The translations under genes were made by a program, and so were the position numbers. The notes beneath the pieces were generated by a model, which had not been told where the DNA came from, made no database searches, and saw nothing but the letters and a program-made list of their open reading frames with translations. 64,000 bases of DNA, from the NCBI RefSeq assembly GCF_014697425.1, contig NZ_JACJRU010000021.1, forward strand, positions 53,498-117,497. Reading direction: 5' to 3'. Below are positions 24,382 to 34,334 of this stretch, in pieces. Each line of letters opens with the position of its first letter. Position 1 is the stretch's first letter. The DNA is from Nostoc sp. FACHB-110 (GTDB lineage Bacteria > Cyanobacteriota > Cyanobacteriia > Cyanobacteriales > Nostocaceae).

Positions 24382-26433
24382 ATGCAAACTTCATCTGTAC
24401 GGGAGCCAAAAATCATTAATCCTTTTTCAGCTTTTACTCAGTTTTGGCAGGATGTAAAAGTAGTCGCTCAACCATATTGGTATCCAACAAAAGCAGAAGG
24501 TAGAGTATTTTCTGAGGTGATTAGTTCCTGGGGAATGCTGATTCTTTTTTTGTTGCTGATAGTGGGAATTGTTGGGATTAATGCGGCAAATAGTTACTGG
24601 AATCGTTATGTAGTTGATATTGTCATTGAAGAAAGAGACCTAGCTAAATATAACAGTACTTTATGGATATCTTCTTTAATTGTTGTAGTACTGGTGATAT
24701 TAGTCACTACTTTAAAATATGTCAGAAAAAAGTTAGCTCTTGATTGGTATAAGTGGCTGAGTAATCATATTTTAGGAAAATATTTTAGCAATCAAGCTTA
24801 TTATAAAATTAATTTTAGTTCTACTATTGATAATCCAGACCAACGTATAGCTCAAGAAATCGAGCCAATTGCTACTAGTGCTGTTAGATTTTCAGGTGCT
24901 TTTATCGAAAAGTTTCTCGAAATAGGCAGTTCGCTATTAATTTTGTGGACGATTTCTTCAGAAATTGCAATTTATTTAGTTATATATACAATTGTCGGAA
25001 ATTTAATAGCGGTTTTCTTAAATCAACAAATAGCCAAGGTAAATCAAGAAGAAATTCAATTTAAGGCGGATTTTTCCTATTGCATGACTCATGTACGCAA
25101 TCATGCTGAATCGATTGCCTTTTTTCAGGGAGAAAAAGAAGAACAGAATATAATTCAGCGTCGTTTTAATAATGTGATTAAAGGTGCAGAACGGCGCATG
25201 AGTTGGGAAAGAGGTCAAGACGCTTTTGGTAGAGCATATCAGTCTGCTATTGGTGTCTTTTCGATGTTCATGCTGACACCTTTATTTATTCAAGATCAAA
25301 TTGATTATGGAGAAATTAATCAAGTTAGTGTAGCTTGTTTTATGTTTTCTAACGCTTTGGGAGAACTTATATCTGAACTAAGTGCTTCCGGGCGATTTTC
25401 GAGTTATGTCAAACGTTTAGCAGAGTTTTCTGATGCTTTAGAAGCTGTTAGCAAACAACCAGAAAAAGTAAATACCATTAAAGTTATAGAAGAAGGGCGT
25501 TTAGCCTTTGAAGATTTGACTTTAAAAACGCCAAATTACGAACAAACAATTGTTGAAGATTTAACCCTTGATGTGCAATCAGGTGAAGGTTTATTGATTG
25601 TTGGCCCTAGTGGTAGAGGAAAAAGTTCTCTGCTTAGAGCTATTGCCGGATTGTGGAATGCTGGAACTGGTAGTCTGGTGCGTCCGCCATTAGAAGAAGT
25701 CTTATTCTTACCCCAACGTCCTTACATCATTTTGGGTACTTTACGCGAACAGTTACTTTATCCGCATACAGACCGCAAAATGAGCGATCGCGAACTAGAA
25801 CAAATTCTACAACAAGTCAACCTTCAACACTTGCTTACCCGTGTCAAAAGCTTTGATACAGAAGTAGCTTGGGAAAATATTTTATCTTTAGGTGAACAAC
25901 AAAGGCTCGCTTTTGCCAGACTCTTAATTACCCATCCGAGTTTTACTATCTTAGACGAAGCGACAAGTGCTTTAGATTTAAACAACGAAGGTAATTTATA
26001 TCAACAACTACAAGCCACAAAGACAACTTTTATTAGTGTTGGTCATCGAGAAAGCTTATTTAATTATCATCAATGGGTGTTAGAGCTTTCACAAGAATCT
26101 AGCTGGCAACTTGTTTCGATTCAAGAATATCGCCGAAAAAAAGCCATTGCTCATCAGCTACCGCAAATTGACCAAGTAACAATTGATATTGCTCCGCAGT
26201 TAGAGCCAGAATCAGCCATAAATCTAGCGGAAAATGTTGGGCTATCGCACAAAGAACTCCAACCGTTAACTGACTATTCTCTAACCACAATTAGAACCAA
26301 AGCTAGTCAAGGAAAGCCAATAATTACCAAAGATAAAGTCACCTATCACTATAATAAAAACCCTAATATTTTGAAATGGATGAGAGAAGGCGACTCACAA
26401 ATTAGTCACTTAAACACCAATGCTAGAGCATGA
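24382..26433 (+). CDS. mdnE: ABC transporter, fused permease/ATPase (MdnE-like exporter)
   Basis: A 683-aa ABC half-transporter. The N-terminal membrane domain has about six helices (from SSWGMLILFLLLIVGIVG to GVFSMFMLTPLF) and resembles the SbmA/BacA-ABC_membrane_2 type (WNRYVVDIVIEER, YYKINFSSTIDNPDQRIAQEI). The ATPase domain has Walker A GPSGRGKSS near residue 410, signature LSLGEQQR, Walker B FTILDEATSAL and the switch His (SVGHRE). A C-terminal extension of about 110 residues follows. Microviridin clusters encode such an exporter that also organises the biosynthetic complex, so the symbol is by context. The stop overlaps the next start by four bases (ATGA). Confidence 0.82.
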   Translation: MQTSSVREPKIINPFSAFTQFWQDVKVVAQPYWYPTKAEGRVFSEVISSWGMLILFLLLIVGIVGINAANSYWNRYVVDIVIEERDLAKYNSTLWISSLIVVVLVILVTTLKYVRKKLALDWYKWLSNHILGKYFSNQAYYKINFSSTIDNPDQRIAQEIEPIATSAVRFSGAFIEKFLEIGSSLLILWTISSEIAIYLVIYTIVGNLIAVFLNQQIAKVNQEEIQFKADFSYCMTHVRNHAESIAFFQGEKEEQNIIQRRFNNVIKGAERRMSWERGQDAFGRAYQSAIGVFSMFMLTPLFIQDQIDYGEINQVSVACFMFSNALGELISELSASGRFSSYVKRLAEFSDALEAVSKQPEKVNTIKVIEEGRLAFEDLTLKTPNYEQTIVEDLTLDVQSGEGLLIVGPSGRGKSSLLRAIAGLWNAGTGSLVRPPLEEVLFLPQRPYIILGTLREQLLYPHTDRKMSDRELEQILQQVNLQHLLTRVKSFDTEVAWENILSLGEQQRLAFARLLITHPSFTILDEATSALDLNNEGNLYQQLQATKTTFISVGHRESLFNYHQWVLELSQESSWQLVSIQEYRRKKAIAHQLPQIDQVTIDIAPQLEPESAINLAENVGLSHKELQPLTDYSLTTIRTKASQGKPIITKDKVTYHYNKNPNILKWMREGDSQISHLNTNARA

Positions 26434-26963
26434 AAAAACTGATTACCCAGCGATTATATTTAATTCCTTTTCAACGAGAAATAGTAGAAATTGCTATTTT
26501 AGGCAATACTGAACTAGGCGCATTTTTGAATGTGGATGTTTTGCCTGATTGGCACGATTTAGAGTTTCTCAGAAGTTTGCCATTTATTGCGGATATTTTG
26601 CGGAATTATCCTTTACAAAACGAATGGGGATGGGGAAGTTTAATTATTCAGCAAGCCGAAAAAGCCTTAATTGGTCATGTGATGGTGAAAATCATTCCTG
26701 ATAGTACAGGTTCACCAACAGGTTCTTTGGAAATTGGTTACTACATAGCTCCGTCACATCGCCAACAAGGATATGCTTTTGAAGCGACAAAAGCTGTGGT
26801 AGATTGGGCATTATCTCAACCTAATGTCCACAGCGTGACTGCAGGTTGCGATCGCACAAATCTAGCTTCCCAAAGGTTACTCGCAAAACTTGGTATGGAA
26901 CTGGTAGAATCGCGGAAAAAGATATTAATTTGGCAATTGGGAAAAACAGCCACAGTCAAGTAA
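26430..26963 (+). CDS. mdnD: GNAT N-acetyltransferase (MdnD-like)
   Basis: A 177-aa RimJ/RimL-type acetyltransferase: ITQRLYLIPFQ at the N-terminus, the acetyl-CoA loop YYIAPSHRQQGYAFEATKAVVDWA (Q/R-x-x-G-x-A type) and the late NLASQRLLAKLGMELV. In microviridin pathways MdnD acetylates the N-terminus of the processed peptide. It overlaps the exporter gene by four bases, which supports membership of the pathway. Confidence 0.82.
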   Translation: MKKLITQRLYLIPFQREIVEIAILGNTELGAFLNVDVLPDWHDLEFLRSLPFIADILRNYPLQNEWGWGSLIIQQAEKALIGHVMVKIIPDSTGSPTGSLEIGYYIAPSHRQQGYAFEATKAVVDWALSQPNVHSVTAGCDRTNLASQRLLAKLGMELVESRKKILIWQLGKTATVK

Positions 26964-27042
26964 ATTTATCTGCTTTTTGACCAAATTTAAAGTATTTTTA
27001 GGGGTAAGATTTTAGCAGCTACTATATATTGAATAACCAGTG

Positions 27043-28728
27043 ATGTTAGCTAGAAAGCAACAACTAATTATTTATGAATCAGTCACGATTTATGAGAAGA
27101 ACTATAAATTTCCGATTTTAAAAAATCCCAAATTTAAAAAAATTCAAAAAAAAATTCAAAAATGTCAAACTCTGATTCAAACAGGTACTAAATCTCATAC
27201 TTACTTTTGGGGAATCATTAAAAGAAAACAAGAAATTAGCCAAGGCGAAATCTTAGCAGCAGTAAAATTTTTAACTAAAGACTATATTCAACTGATAGAT
27301 TGTTTAGAAAGTTATAAAGATAGTTATCAAGATTTTCTAGTAAAATTTATCGATGACTGGAAAAATCTATATAACCAAAAATATCGAGAAATCATTAATA
27401 TCAATGAAGAAAGAAGTCAGCTAGAATTAAAAAATATCCGGAATCCGCAAATAATTGCGAAATTAAAAACAGAAAAAGCAGAAAATTTAAAATCTATTCT
27501 TTTATTAAGTAATACAAATTTTCTAATTTTAGAAAAAGTTAAATTACTGAGTGAAGGCATTAAACACTTAGCTCAAGATACGAAAACTCAAAAGCAAGCT
27601 ATCCAGCGAATTGTTAAAGATATAGAAGTATATCAAGAAATATATGAATATCAAATTAAAGCAACCAAGATTCGTCAAGAAATAGCAAAAATTGCCGAAA
27701 CAGCGATTAATTTAGAGCATTCCTTACAAGATTACTTTAGTCCGTTTCAGTCTTTAATCGACGAGGTAGTTAAAGTAGACGCAGATTTTTATGCTACCGT
27801 AGGCGAAATTCACAATTTAGCTAGTAGTACTTTAAATTCTCCAACCAATGTATTGTCAATTTCCGATAATAATCCAGTATCTCAGAATTTGCTCAATTTA
27901 TTAGTAGCTAGTTATGAAAAAAAAGCAAGATTAGAAGATGCTTTTTGGCAAACACAATTATTAGATTGGCAAGTTGCCGCAGCTGATTTTAGTCAAGATG
28001 AAATAACCTTAAATCAAGCTATTTGTTTAATCTCTGATTATATGTCTACTCAACTATTAGCGCAAAAAAAGGTGCTAGGTATAGTAGAAACAGAGGTTGT
28101 GACAACTGCTGTCTCACCTGTTGCCCAAATAGCATTAGTAGAACCAATAAATCATGCTATTGAGATTACGCCAGAATTGCAATCTAGCCATAATATCGAT
28201 TACAGTAAATTGCAAAATTTACTTGCACATCAGCAATGGCAAGCCGCAGATATTGAAACCGCAAGATTAATTTTACAAGTTCTAGGTAAGAATTATTGGC
28301 ATGAAGTTTATCGAGAAGATATTCTCAACTTTCCTTGTCAAGCTTTTGATCAAATTGACCAATTTTGGCAACAATACAGTCATGGCTATTTTGGCTTGAG
28401 TGTGCAACAAAGTATTTGGCAGGAAATAGGCGGACAGGTAGATTATGAAACAGAAAAGATACTTGGCGATCGCCTGGGTTGGCGTAAAGCAGGAAAATGG
28501 TTAAACTACAATCAACTTAGCTTTAAATTGTCACCCGCCACACCATTAGGACACCTACCAGCCAAATGGTTACACTATGACAAAGACCCAGAAATTTTTC
28601 CTTTAGCACCTAATGATTCATTTGTAGAACCTATGTCAATGGCTGCTTGGCGGGTTGAGTCATGGTTAATCTGGCAAATGCACCTGTTTTTTACTCGCAT
28701 CAAAACTTGCAACACACATTTGCCATAA
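27043..28728 (+). CDS. Coiled-coil protein with C-terminal GUN4 domain
   Basis: A 561-aa protein. Residues 1-280 are lysine-rich and helical, with a basic start (KNPKFKKIQKKIQKCQ) and long coiled-coil stretches. From about 386 comes a GUN4 domain: DYSKLQNLLAHQQWQAADIET, DILNFPCQAFDQIDQFWQQYSHGYFGLSVQ, then LGDRLGWRKAGKWLNYNQLSF and PLGHLPAKW. GUN4 domains bind porphyrins; in Gun4 itself this activates Mg-chelatase, and in other cyanobacterial proteins the domain is a sensor module. The start is ATG 27043, one codon after a GTG. It follows the acetyltransferase by about 80 bases. Its purpose in a microviridin locus is unknown. Confidence 0.82.
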   Translation: MLARKQQLIIYESVTIYEKNYKFPILKNPKFKKIQKKIQKCQTLIQTGTKSHTYFWGIIKRKQEISQGEILAAVKFLTKDYIQLIDCLESYKDSYQDFLVKFIDDWKNLYNQKYREIININEERSQLELKNIRNPQIIAKLKTEKAENLKSILLLSNTNFLILEKVKLLSEGIKHLAQDTKTQKQAIQRIVKDIEVYQEIYEYQIKATKIRQEIAKIAETAINLEHSLQDYFSPFQSLIDEVVKVDADFYATVGEIHNLASSTLNSPTNVLSISDNNPVSQNLLNLLVASYEKKARLEDAFWQTQLLDWQVAAADFSQDEITLNQAICLISDYMSTQLLAQKKVLGIVETEVVTTAVSPVAQIALVEPINHAIEITPELQSSHNIDYSKLQNLLAHQQWQAADIETARLILQVLGKNYWHEVYREDILNFPCQAFDQIDQFWQQYSHGYFGLSVQQSIWQEIGGQVDYETEKILGDRLGWRKAGKWLNYNQLSFKLSPATPLGHLPAKWLHYDKDPEIFPLAPNDSFVEPMSMAAWRVESWLIWQMHLFFTRIKTCNTHLP

Positions 28729-28880
28729 GTTAATCACAGAAAATTGATTGATAGTCTGATATCGAGATAGAAATTTTGCTGCTGGGAAAATGGCGATTTA
28801 ATACAACACTCCCGAACTGAAAAATTAAAATAAATTTATTTTTATGAATTAATTTATACATATTTAAAAATTTATTTTAG

Positions 28881-28935
28881 TTAATTGTCTTATCTTTCTC
28901 AACTTATTTGCTTAACTGTCTTATCTGTCCTTGTA
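28881..28935 (+). promoter_or_regulatory. CTTAACTGT direct-repeat motif, copy 3
   Basis: TTAATTGT-CTTATCTTT (28881-28897) and 31 bases on CTTAACTGT-CTTATCTGT-CCTTGTA (28911-28935). The last part is nearly identical to the copies at 19514 and 34384. It lies upstream of the phytochelatin-synthase-like gene. Confidence 0.55.
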
Positions 28936-29028
28936 TATTTGCCAAAATTCCCCGAAAATGCCTCGATAGAAGAAATTATGATTGCACTCAAATATTGAGG
29001 CAATCAATATATCTGTGGAGGTATAAAA

Positions 29029-29694
29029 ATGGATCTGGAAAACATATCTCAAATTTCTAAACGAGATTTAGAAATAATTCAACTACATCAGTTTCAACAA
29101 CCCATCTTTTGTTGCAACGTGACAGCAATTGCTTATGCCTTAACAGCATTGGGCTACCTAACCACTGTTGATGAGATTTTTTATGTCACCCAATTGCCCA
29201 TCGCATCGGTTTTAGATGATGGTATGACACTCGCCGAAACTTACGATACCTGCAAAATCTACATAGAAAGAAAAAAACTCCCTCTAGGCATTCGGATGGA
29301 GCATTTTGATAAACCGAGTATGACATTCGAGGCCTTTATTCGTGAGGTTGAAGTTGCTGTCTCGAATGAAGCTGATGTTCATATCTTAAACTTCAATACT
29401 CGGATTGCCCACGAAAACCCCAGTTTGGAAGGTGGTCACTTCTCCCTTTTGGCAGACTATGACCCTGAGACCCAAGAAGTCACCATTGCAGATACAAACC
29501 CCAAACGATATACCCGGTTTTGGCAATGCCCAATTCAGCGTTTATACGCCGCTTGCGTGGATAAAGACTCCTCTTCAAATCGCTCTCGGGGTATGATTGT
29601 GCTACGTAGATTAGAGAAAGCAAATCTAGCAGCTAATGGCGTAACTCATCCATCAGAAATTGCTTTAAATGCTCTCCATGCGGAAAACAGCTAA
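29029..29694 (+). CDS. Phytochelatin-synthase-like cysteine peptidase
   Basis: A 221-aa papain-fold enzyme of the phytochelatin synthase group (C83). The nucleophile region is FCCNVTAIAYALTALGY, the His is in GGHFSLLADYDPETQEV, and the Asp in IADTNPKRYTRFW. Bacterial one-domain members act mainly as peptidases cleaving glutathione-type substrates and need not make phytochelatins. ATG 29029 follows GGAGG. It shares its promoter motif with the microviridin precursor gene and lies at the end of that cluster. Microviridin clusters lack a known leader peptidase, so it is a candidate for leader removal; that is inference. Confidence 0.85.
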   Translation: MDLENISQISKRDLEIIQLHQFQQPIFCCNVTAIAYALTALGYLTTVDEIFYVTQLPIASVLDDGMTLAETYDTCKIYIERKKLPLGIRMEHFDKPSMTFEAFIREVEVAVSNEADVHILNFNTRIAHENPSLEGGHFSLLADYDPETQEVTIADTNPKRYTRFWQCPIQRLYAACVDKDSSSNRSRGMIVLRRLEKANLAANGVTHPSEIALNALHAENS

Positions 29695-29726
29695 GTGTTG
29701 ACTAAAACAATCCCAGGACTTACGTA

Positions 29727-29812
29727 TTAAAACGAAAAATCAAGGGTTTGGAGAAGGGGGCAAGGGGTAGGGGTGTATGTATCCAAAACCCATGAACCCC
29801 ACACCCATTAAC
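29727..29812. repeat. TTACACCC/GGGTGTA-type heptamer repeat stretch
   Basis: Short low-complexity repeats (AAAAATCAAGGGTTTGG, GGGGTGTATGTATC, CCCCACACCC) similar to stretches at 49085-49140 and 60180-60260. Such heptamer-type repeats are common between genes of heterocystous cyanobacteria. Confidence 0.5.
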
Positions 29813-29870
29813 CTAGCCTCCACAAACAAGATAAACTCTTTCCCAGATTGGCAACTCAATTAGTAACTTC

Positions 29871-30479
29871 ATGAAATATCTAGCTTTACTCTCTGCCACA
29901 GTTCTGACTGCTACATCAGGATTAGTTGTTGGCAACATACAACCCGCCTCTGCGCTCACTTGGAACTGGAATTATTCTGGTACTGGGATAGATGCAAAGG
30001 GTACTTTTATCACCAATGAGACCCCCGATGAGTTTGGTTTTTACCAAATTTTGGGAATCAACGGTACACGCAACGGAGAGGTTATTACTGGGTTGCAACC
30101 CGCAGGAACTCCTATCCCTGGAAATGAACCGTTTAATGTGGACAATTTAATTCGTCTTGGCACTCAGCAATTAACTGGCGATGGTTTTGGTTATTCTACA
30201 GCAGGCGGAAACTACTCTAGTCCATTTTTTGCGAGTTTTTTGCCCACACCCAGTTATTTAGAAGTTTTTTCTGCACCACCATTAACACCAGGTTTTGAAA
30301 ATTTGGGGCCGGAAGATAGTGAGTTACCCATTAGTTTTTTTGCAACTATAGCTAGTGTTCCTGAACCCACTCCTGTTCTCAGCTTACTGGCTCTTGGCTC
30401 TTTTGGTGCAACTGCAGTATTCAAACGTCAGCGCTCATCATCTAAATTAACTGCCAAAAAGCTCGAAAAAATTTCCTAA
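29871..30479 (+). CDS. PEP-CTERM exported protein
   Basis: A 202-aa secreted protein with signal peptide (KYLALLSATVLTATSGLVVGNIQPASA) and a C-terminal sorting signal: VPEPTPVLSLLALGSFGATAVFKRQRSS, i.e. the PEP motif, a membrane helix and a basic tail. These proteins are processed by exosortase and are often exopolysaccharide-associated. The middle part is Gly/Asn/Thr-rich without a recognised domain. Monocistronic, ended by the hairpin at 30500-30545. Confidence 0.85.
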   Translation: MKYLALLSATVLTATSGLVVGNIQPASALTWNWNYSGTGIDAKGTFITNETPDEFGFYQILGINGTRNGEVITGLQPAGTPIPGNEPFNVDNLIRLGTQQLTGDGFGYSTAGGNYSSPFFASFLPTPSYLEVFSAPPLTPGFENLGPEDSELPISFFATIASVPEPTPVLSLLALGSFGATAVFKRQRSSSKLTAKKLEKIS

Positions 30480-30499
30480 AATTATTCATCAAACTCATC

Positions 30500-30545
30500 T
30501 GAACTCCTCTGAATTGATTTTTTCTCTTTCAGGAGTTCATTTTTA
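30500..30545 (+). terminator. Rho-independent terminator
   Basis: TGAACTCCT (30500-30508) pairs with AGGAGTTCA (30531-30539), followed by TTTTTA. It ends the PEP-CTERM gene, which converges with the WD40 gene. Confidence 0.75.
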
Positions 30546-30553
30546 TGGTTTTG

Positions 30554-33500
30554 CTACTGACATATAGAGCGATCGCTATTATCCAAAGCTGTATTATTCT
30601 TTAAATAATTCTGCACGAGAGTGCAACCATAAGCCAGCGCATCTAACTGAAGAATGCGGGGCAAATTCCATAAAATCAAAGTGTTATCATCACCACCGGA
30701 AGCTAAAAAAGTTCCGTCGCGGCTAATGGCAATTTTTCTAATGGCGGCGGTATGTTCAGCGAGAGTTGTGATTTCTCTACCATCGAGTCCCCAAAGCTTG
30801 ACAGTTGCATCTACACTTCCAGAAGCTAACATTTGACCATCAGGACTAAACGCTACGCCCCAAACTGCTGCGGTGTGACCTTTAAAGGTTCTCAACAACT
30901 TACCATTAATTGTCCATAACTTTACTGTATTGTCACTGCTGCCAGTCGCTACCATTTTACTGTCAGGGCTAAAAGCTACCCGCCAAACTGCTGCGGTGTG
31001 TCCAACCAAGGTTGTCAGCAATTTACCATCTATTGTCCACAGTTTTGCTGTGCCATCAGCACTCGCAGAAGCAAGCATTTTTCCATCAGGACTAAAAGCA
31101 ACTTGCCAAATTTCGGCTTGATGTCCTGGAAGAACCAACGCTTTCGGCTGATGACGATGCCATATTTGGGCAATTTTATCAACATTAGCGATCGCGATCG
31201 CTTGCCCATCAGGACTTAATAATGCTGCTGTAATTTTTCCATAAGCATCTTTGTAACTCGCAACATAACTATTATCAGGACGCTTAATTGTAATTGTATT
31301 ATCGTAAGCGGGAAGAGCGATTAACTGGCCATCCTGACTAAACGAAATCTCAAAGACTACCTTATTTTGGGTCAAGGTTCTGATTAAATTACCTTGGCGA
31401 CTCCACAATTTAGCAGTATTTTCGTGACTAGCTGTACCAATAATGGCACTATCAGCAGTAATAGCGATCGACCAAATACCACCACCATGAGCAATCATAC
31501 TTTGGAAAAAAGGATTTTCACTTTGCCAAAGTCTGACAACATTTTCTGCGCCCGCCGACACAATAAACCTACCATCAGGACTAAAACTAGTTCCCCAAAT
31601 AGAAGCACTATGGCCTTTGAGGGTTCTTAATGGTGTGCCATCAACTCTCCACAATTTAATGGTTTTGTCAAGACTGGCAGAAGCAATAGTTTGACCATCA
31701 GGACTAAAAGCTACACTCGAAATTCCTGCGCTATGACCAACCAGAGTTGTACTCAGGCGGTAACTACCATTTTCCAGATTGCGCCGCCACAGTTTCACGG
31801 TTTTATCTTCACTGGCCGAAGCCAGGATCTGCCCATCAGGACTAAAAGCAACTCCCACAACCCATGCTTGATGACCTGTAAGCGGCTGTAAAGGCTTGAC
31901 ATTCTTCCAGCCAGCAGAACCTTTTTGCCACAGTTTGATTGTGCCGTCCAAATTAGCTGCAGCGATGGTTTGACCATCAGGACTAAAGGCCACTCCCCAA
32001 AATCCAGCAATGTAACCAGCAAAAGTTTTGATTAAAGTGCCGTCTTGCTGCCAAAGTCTGACTGTTTTATCCCAACCCGCAGAGACTAAAAATTTCCCAT
32101 CAGGACTAAACGCCACTCCCCAAGCAGAAGCAGTGTGACCTTTAAAGGTATTAATTAAAGTGCCGTTGAGTTGCCAAAGTTTAATCGTTCCATCCTCACT
32201 TGCCGAGGCCAGCATTTGCCCGTCATGACTGAATTTCACCGCTCTGACGGCTCCTTGATGACCTTTGAGAGTCACAAGTAACTGACCATCACTCCGCCAA
32301 ATTTTAACTGTTCTATCCATACTTGCCGAAGCAATTAGAGAACTATCAGGGCTGACATCGACTGCCATGACTGCTGCGGTATGACCAGCAAAACGATTGT
32401 ATTCATCTGCACTGTAAACTGCTTGCCGCAGGATACTGTCTACGCGTTGTTCAATATTTGAGTTGGGGATGCCTAGTTTTTGCAATCTATGTTTAGCTTT
32501 GATTGCTTCTATTAAGGCATCCAAGCGCCGATTTGAAGCCAAAAGTCCCTCAGAAGAAGAGATTAAAGCCCGGATTTCACTGGTTTTGGCTTGAATTTCG
32601 CTGGTTTTGGCTTGACTGTATAAAACGAAACTGCCAAAACCCAAACAAGTAGAAAAAAGTAATCCAATACCCACGACAATTAACAAAAACCTTTGTAATG
32701 CCGCAGTTTTTTTTTCTTGGGCTAGTCTTGCTTCTACTTCTTGCGCTCTGACTGCTTCTAATGCTGTGTGAATTTCGCGCTGTTCATTTTCTTGGCTGGC
32801 TGCGAAAAACTTATAATCTAAATCGCTCAAACTTTTGCCCTGTGACCAATTTTGGGCATCTTTAAGTGCCTGTCCCCGCAGCAACCGAGACTGATCTTGA
32901 TAACCTGAGGCCACCCAAGCATTGAAAAGTTGGGAGTAAGGACGCAAATTATCTAGTTGTCTAATTACCCATTGATGGTTAAAAACTTGACGATAAATCG
33001 GATTTTTAATTCTCAGATAACTGTTATGTCGCTCAATTAAACCAGATAACAACAGTTCTTTTTGTTCTTGACTATCATCAATGGGGACAAGGGGAGTGCC
33101 AGACTCAGCTTGTAACATTTGCTGATAAATTCCCAACAACCTCCCGGCGCGTTGTTCGTTAAATAGCAGCCGAGCGCGAATGGTACGCAGGTGTTCGGGT
33201 TCATCATTAGCTTCCCAGTGGAGAATAATATGTTTTTTGACAAGTTGTTCTACCCAATATCCGGCTGTGGCTGGTGGTAAATCTATTTTGCGATTTGGTG
33301 TGTCCCAGGCAATTTTGACAACTAACTGACACAGCTTTTGCGTGAGAAAAGGCTGTCCACCTGTCCAAGAAATGATGTTTTGGAGGACTGCTTGGGGTTG
33401 ACTAATAACTTCTTCTAAACCTCTAAGTAATGGTGTTGCTTCTTCGGTGGTAAAACCATATAACTGAATGGCTGTACCAATATTAAAGGGTGTACGCCGC

Positions 33501-34072
33501 TTATCAGATATTAAGTCAGGTGGACTGGCTACTCCAAATAGGGCAAATCCTAAGCGTTTAAATTGCGGATCGTAGGCTCTTTGGTTATAACAGTGACGAA
33601 TCCAAGCAAAAAAGTCACTAACAGAAAAATTTAAGCTTAATAAACTATCAATTTCATCAATAAAAATAAAAATGCGATCGCTTTGCTTTTGGGCAAGTAA
33701 AATTTCTTCTAAAAATTGATTGAGTTTTTGGATGGGCGAAAGACCTGATTGAAACTCCCACCACTGTTTAAAATCGATTGTTTGACTTAAATTCAAGCCG
33801 TAAAACAGACTGATAATAATTCCTTTGTACCATTGTTCAGTTGTTGTATCTTCACTACCTAAGCGCGTTACATCTATATATATACAGCTATAACCTTCTT
33901 TTGAAAGAGTAGCACTAGTGCGATGGAGTAAAGACGATTTACCCATCTGGCGAGAGTTAAAAACGTAACAAAAATCACCAGCTTTTAAGCTGTTATAAAG
34001 TTGTTTGTCCGCCTGTCGGATAACATAGCTCGGATCATTGCTAGGGAGACTGCCACCAACCTGATAGTTCAT
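30554..34072 (-). CDS. AAA-like ATPase with C-terminal WD40 propeller repeats
   Basis: A 1172-aa STAND-like signalling protein. The N-terminal AAA-like domain has an unusual P-loop FNSRQMGKSSLLHR near residue 45 and Walker B IFIFIDEIDSLLSL. A membrane helix lies near residue 470 (FLLIVVGIGLLFSTCLGFGSFVL), after a coiled stretch. From about 555 to the end come roughly fourteen WD40 repeats of the form GHTAAVWGVAFSPDGQMLASGSxDxTVKLW, enough for two seven-blade propellers. Such proteins are common in multicellular cyanobacteria and are thought to sense a ligand through the propellers; no specific partner is evident. Confidence 0.9.
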   Translation of the reverse strand: MNYQVGGSLPSNDPSYVIRQADKQLYNSLKAGDFCYVFNSRQMGKSSLLHRTSATLSKEGYSCIYIDVTRLGSEDTTTEQWYKGIIISLFYGLNLSQTIDFKQWWEFQSGLSPIQKLNQFLEEILLAQKQSDRIFIFIDEIDSLLSLNFSVSDFFAWIRHCYNQRAYDPQFKRLGFALFGVASPPDLISDKRRTPFNIGTAIQLYGFTTEEATPLLRGLEEVISQPQAVLQNIISWTGGQPFLTQKLCQLVVKIAWDTPNRKIDLPPATAGYWVEQLVKKHIILHWEANDEPEHLRTIRARLLFNEQRAGRLLGIYQQMLQAESGTPLVPIDDSQEQKELLLSGLIERHNSYLRIKNPIYRQVFNHQWVIRQLDNLRPYSQLFNAWVASGYQDQSRLLRGQALKDAQNWSQGKSLSDLDYKFFAASQENEQREIHTALEAVRAQEVEARLAQEKKTAALQRFLLIVVGIGLLFSTCLGFGSFVLYSQAKTSEIQAKTSEIRALISSSEGLLASNRRLDALIEAIKAKHRLQKLGIPNSNIEQRVDSILRQAVYSADEYNRFAGHTAAVMAVDVSPDSSLIASASMDRTVKIWRSDGQLLVTLKGHQGAVRAVKFSHDGQMLASASEDGTIKLWQLNGTLINTFKGHTASAWGVAFSPDGKFLVSAGWDKTVRLWQQDGTLIKTFAGYIAGFWGVAFSPDGQTIAAANLDGTIKLWQKGSAGWKNVKPLQPLTGHQAWVVGVAFSPDGQILASASEDKTVKLWRRNLENGSYRLSTTLVGHSAGISSVAFSPDGQTIASASLDKTIKLWRVDGTPLRTLKGHSASIWGTSFSPDGRFIVSAGAENVVRLWQSENPFFQSMIAHGGGIWSIAITADSAIIGTASHENTAKLWSRQGNLIRTLTQNKVVFEISFSQDGQLIALPAYDNTITIKRPDNSYVASYKDAYGKITAALLSPDGQAIAIANVDKIAQIWHRHQPKALVLPGHQAEIWQVAFSPDGKMLASASADGTAKLWTIDGKLLTTLVGHTAAVWRVAFSPDSKMVATGSSDNTVKLWTINGKLLRTFKGHTAAVWGVAFSPDGQMLASGSVDATVKLWGLDGREITTLAEHTAAIRKIAISRDGTFLASGGDDNTLILWNLPRILQLDALAYGCTLVQNYLKNNTALDNSDRSICQ

Positions 34073-34334
34073 GTTAATTTAGGCATCTTTAACAAAAAAG
34101 AAATTATATAATATCAATTTGGACTCAAAAGGCATATAGACAATTTTCTGCTGCATAACTTTCAAAACACAGTTTGAGTTTATGCAGAACCGCTCATCAA
34201 TTTGGTATAAATTTTACAATTGCTGTTTACATCTAAGGATTATTAATAACATGATTTCAACAGCATATTACTATAAAATAATCATTTTTTTATTAGTATA
34301 CTTGTGTATTTTTTGGTCTGAAATCCTTTCAATG

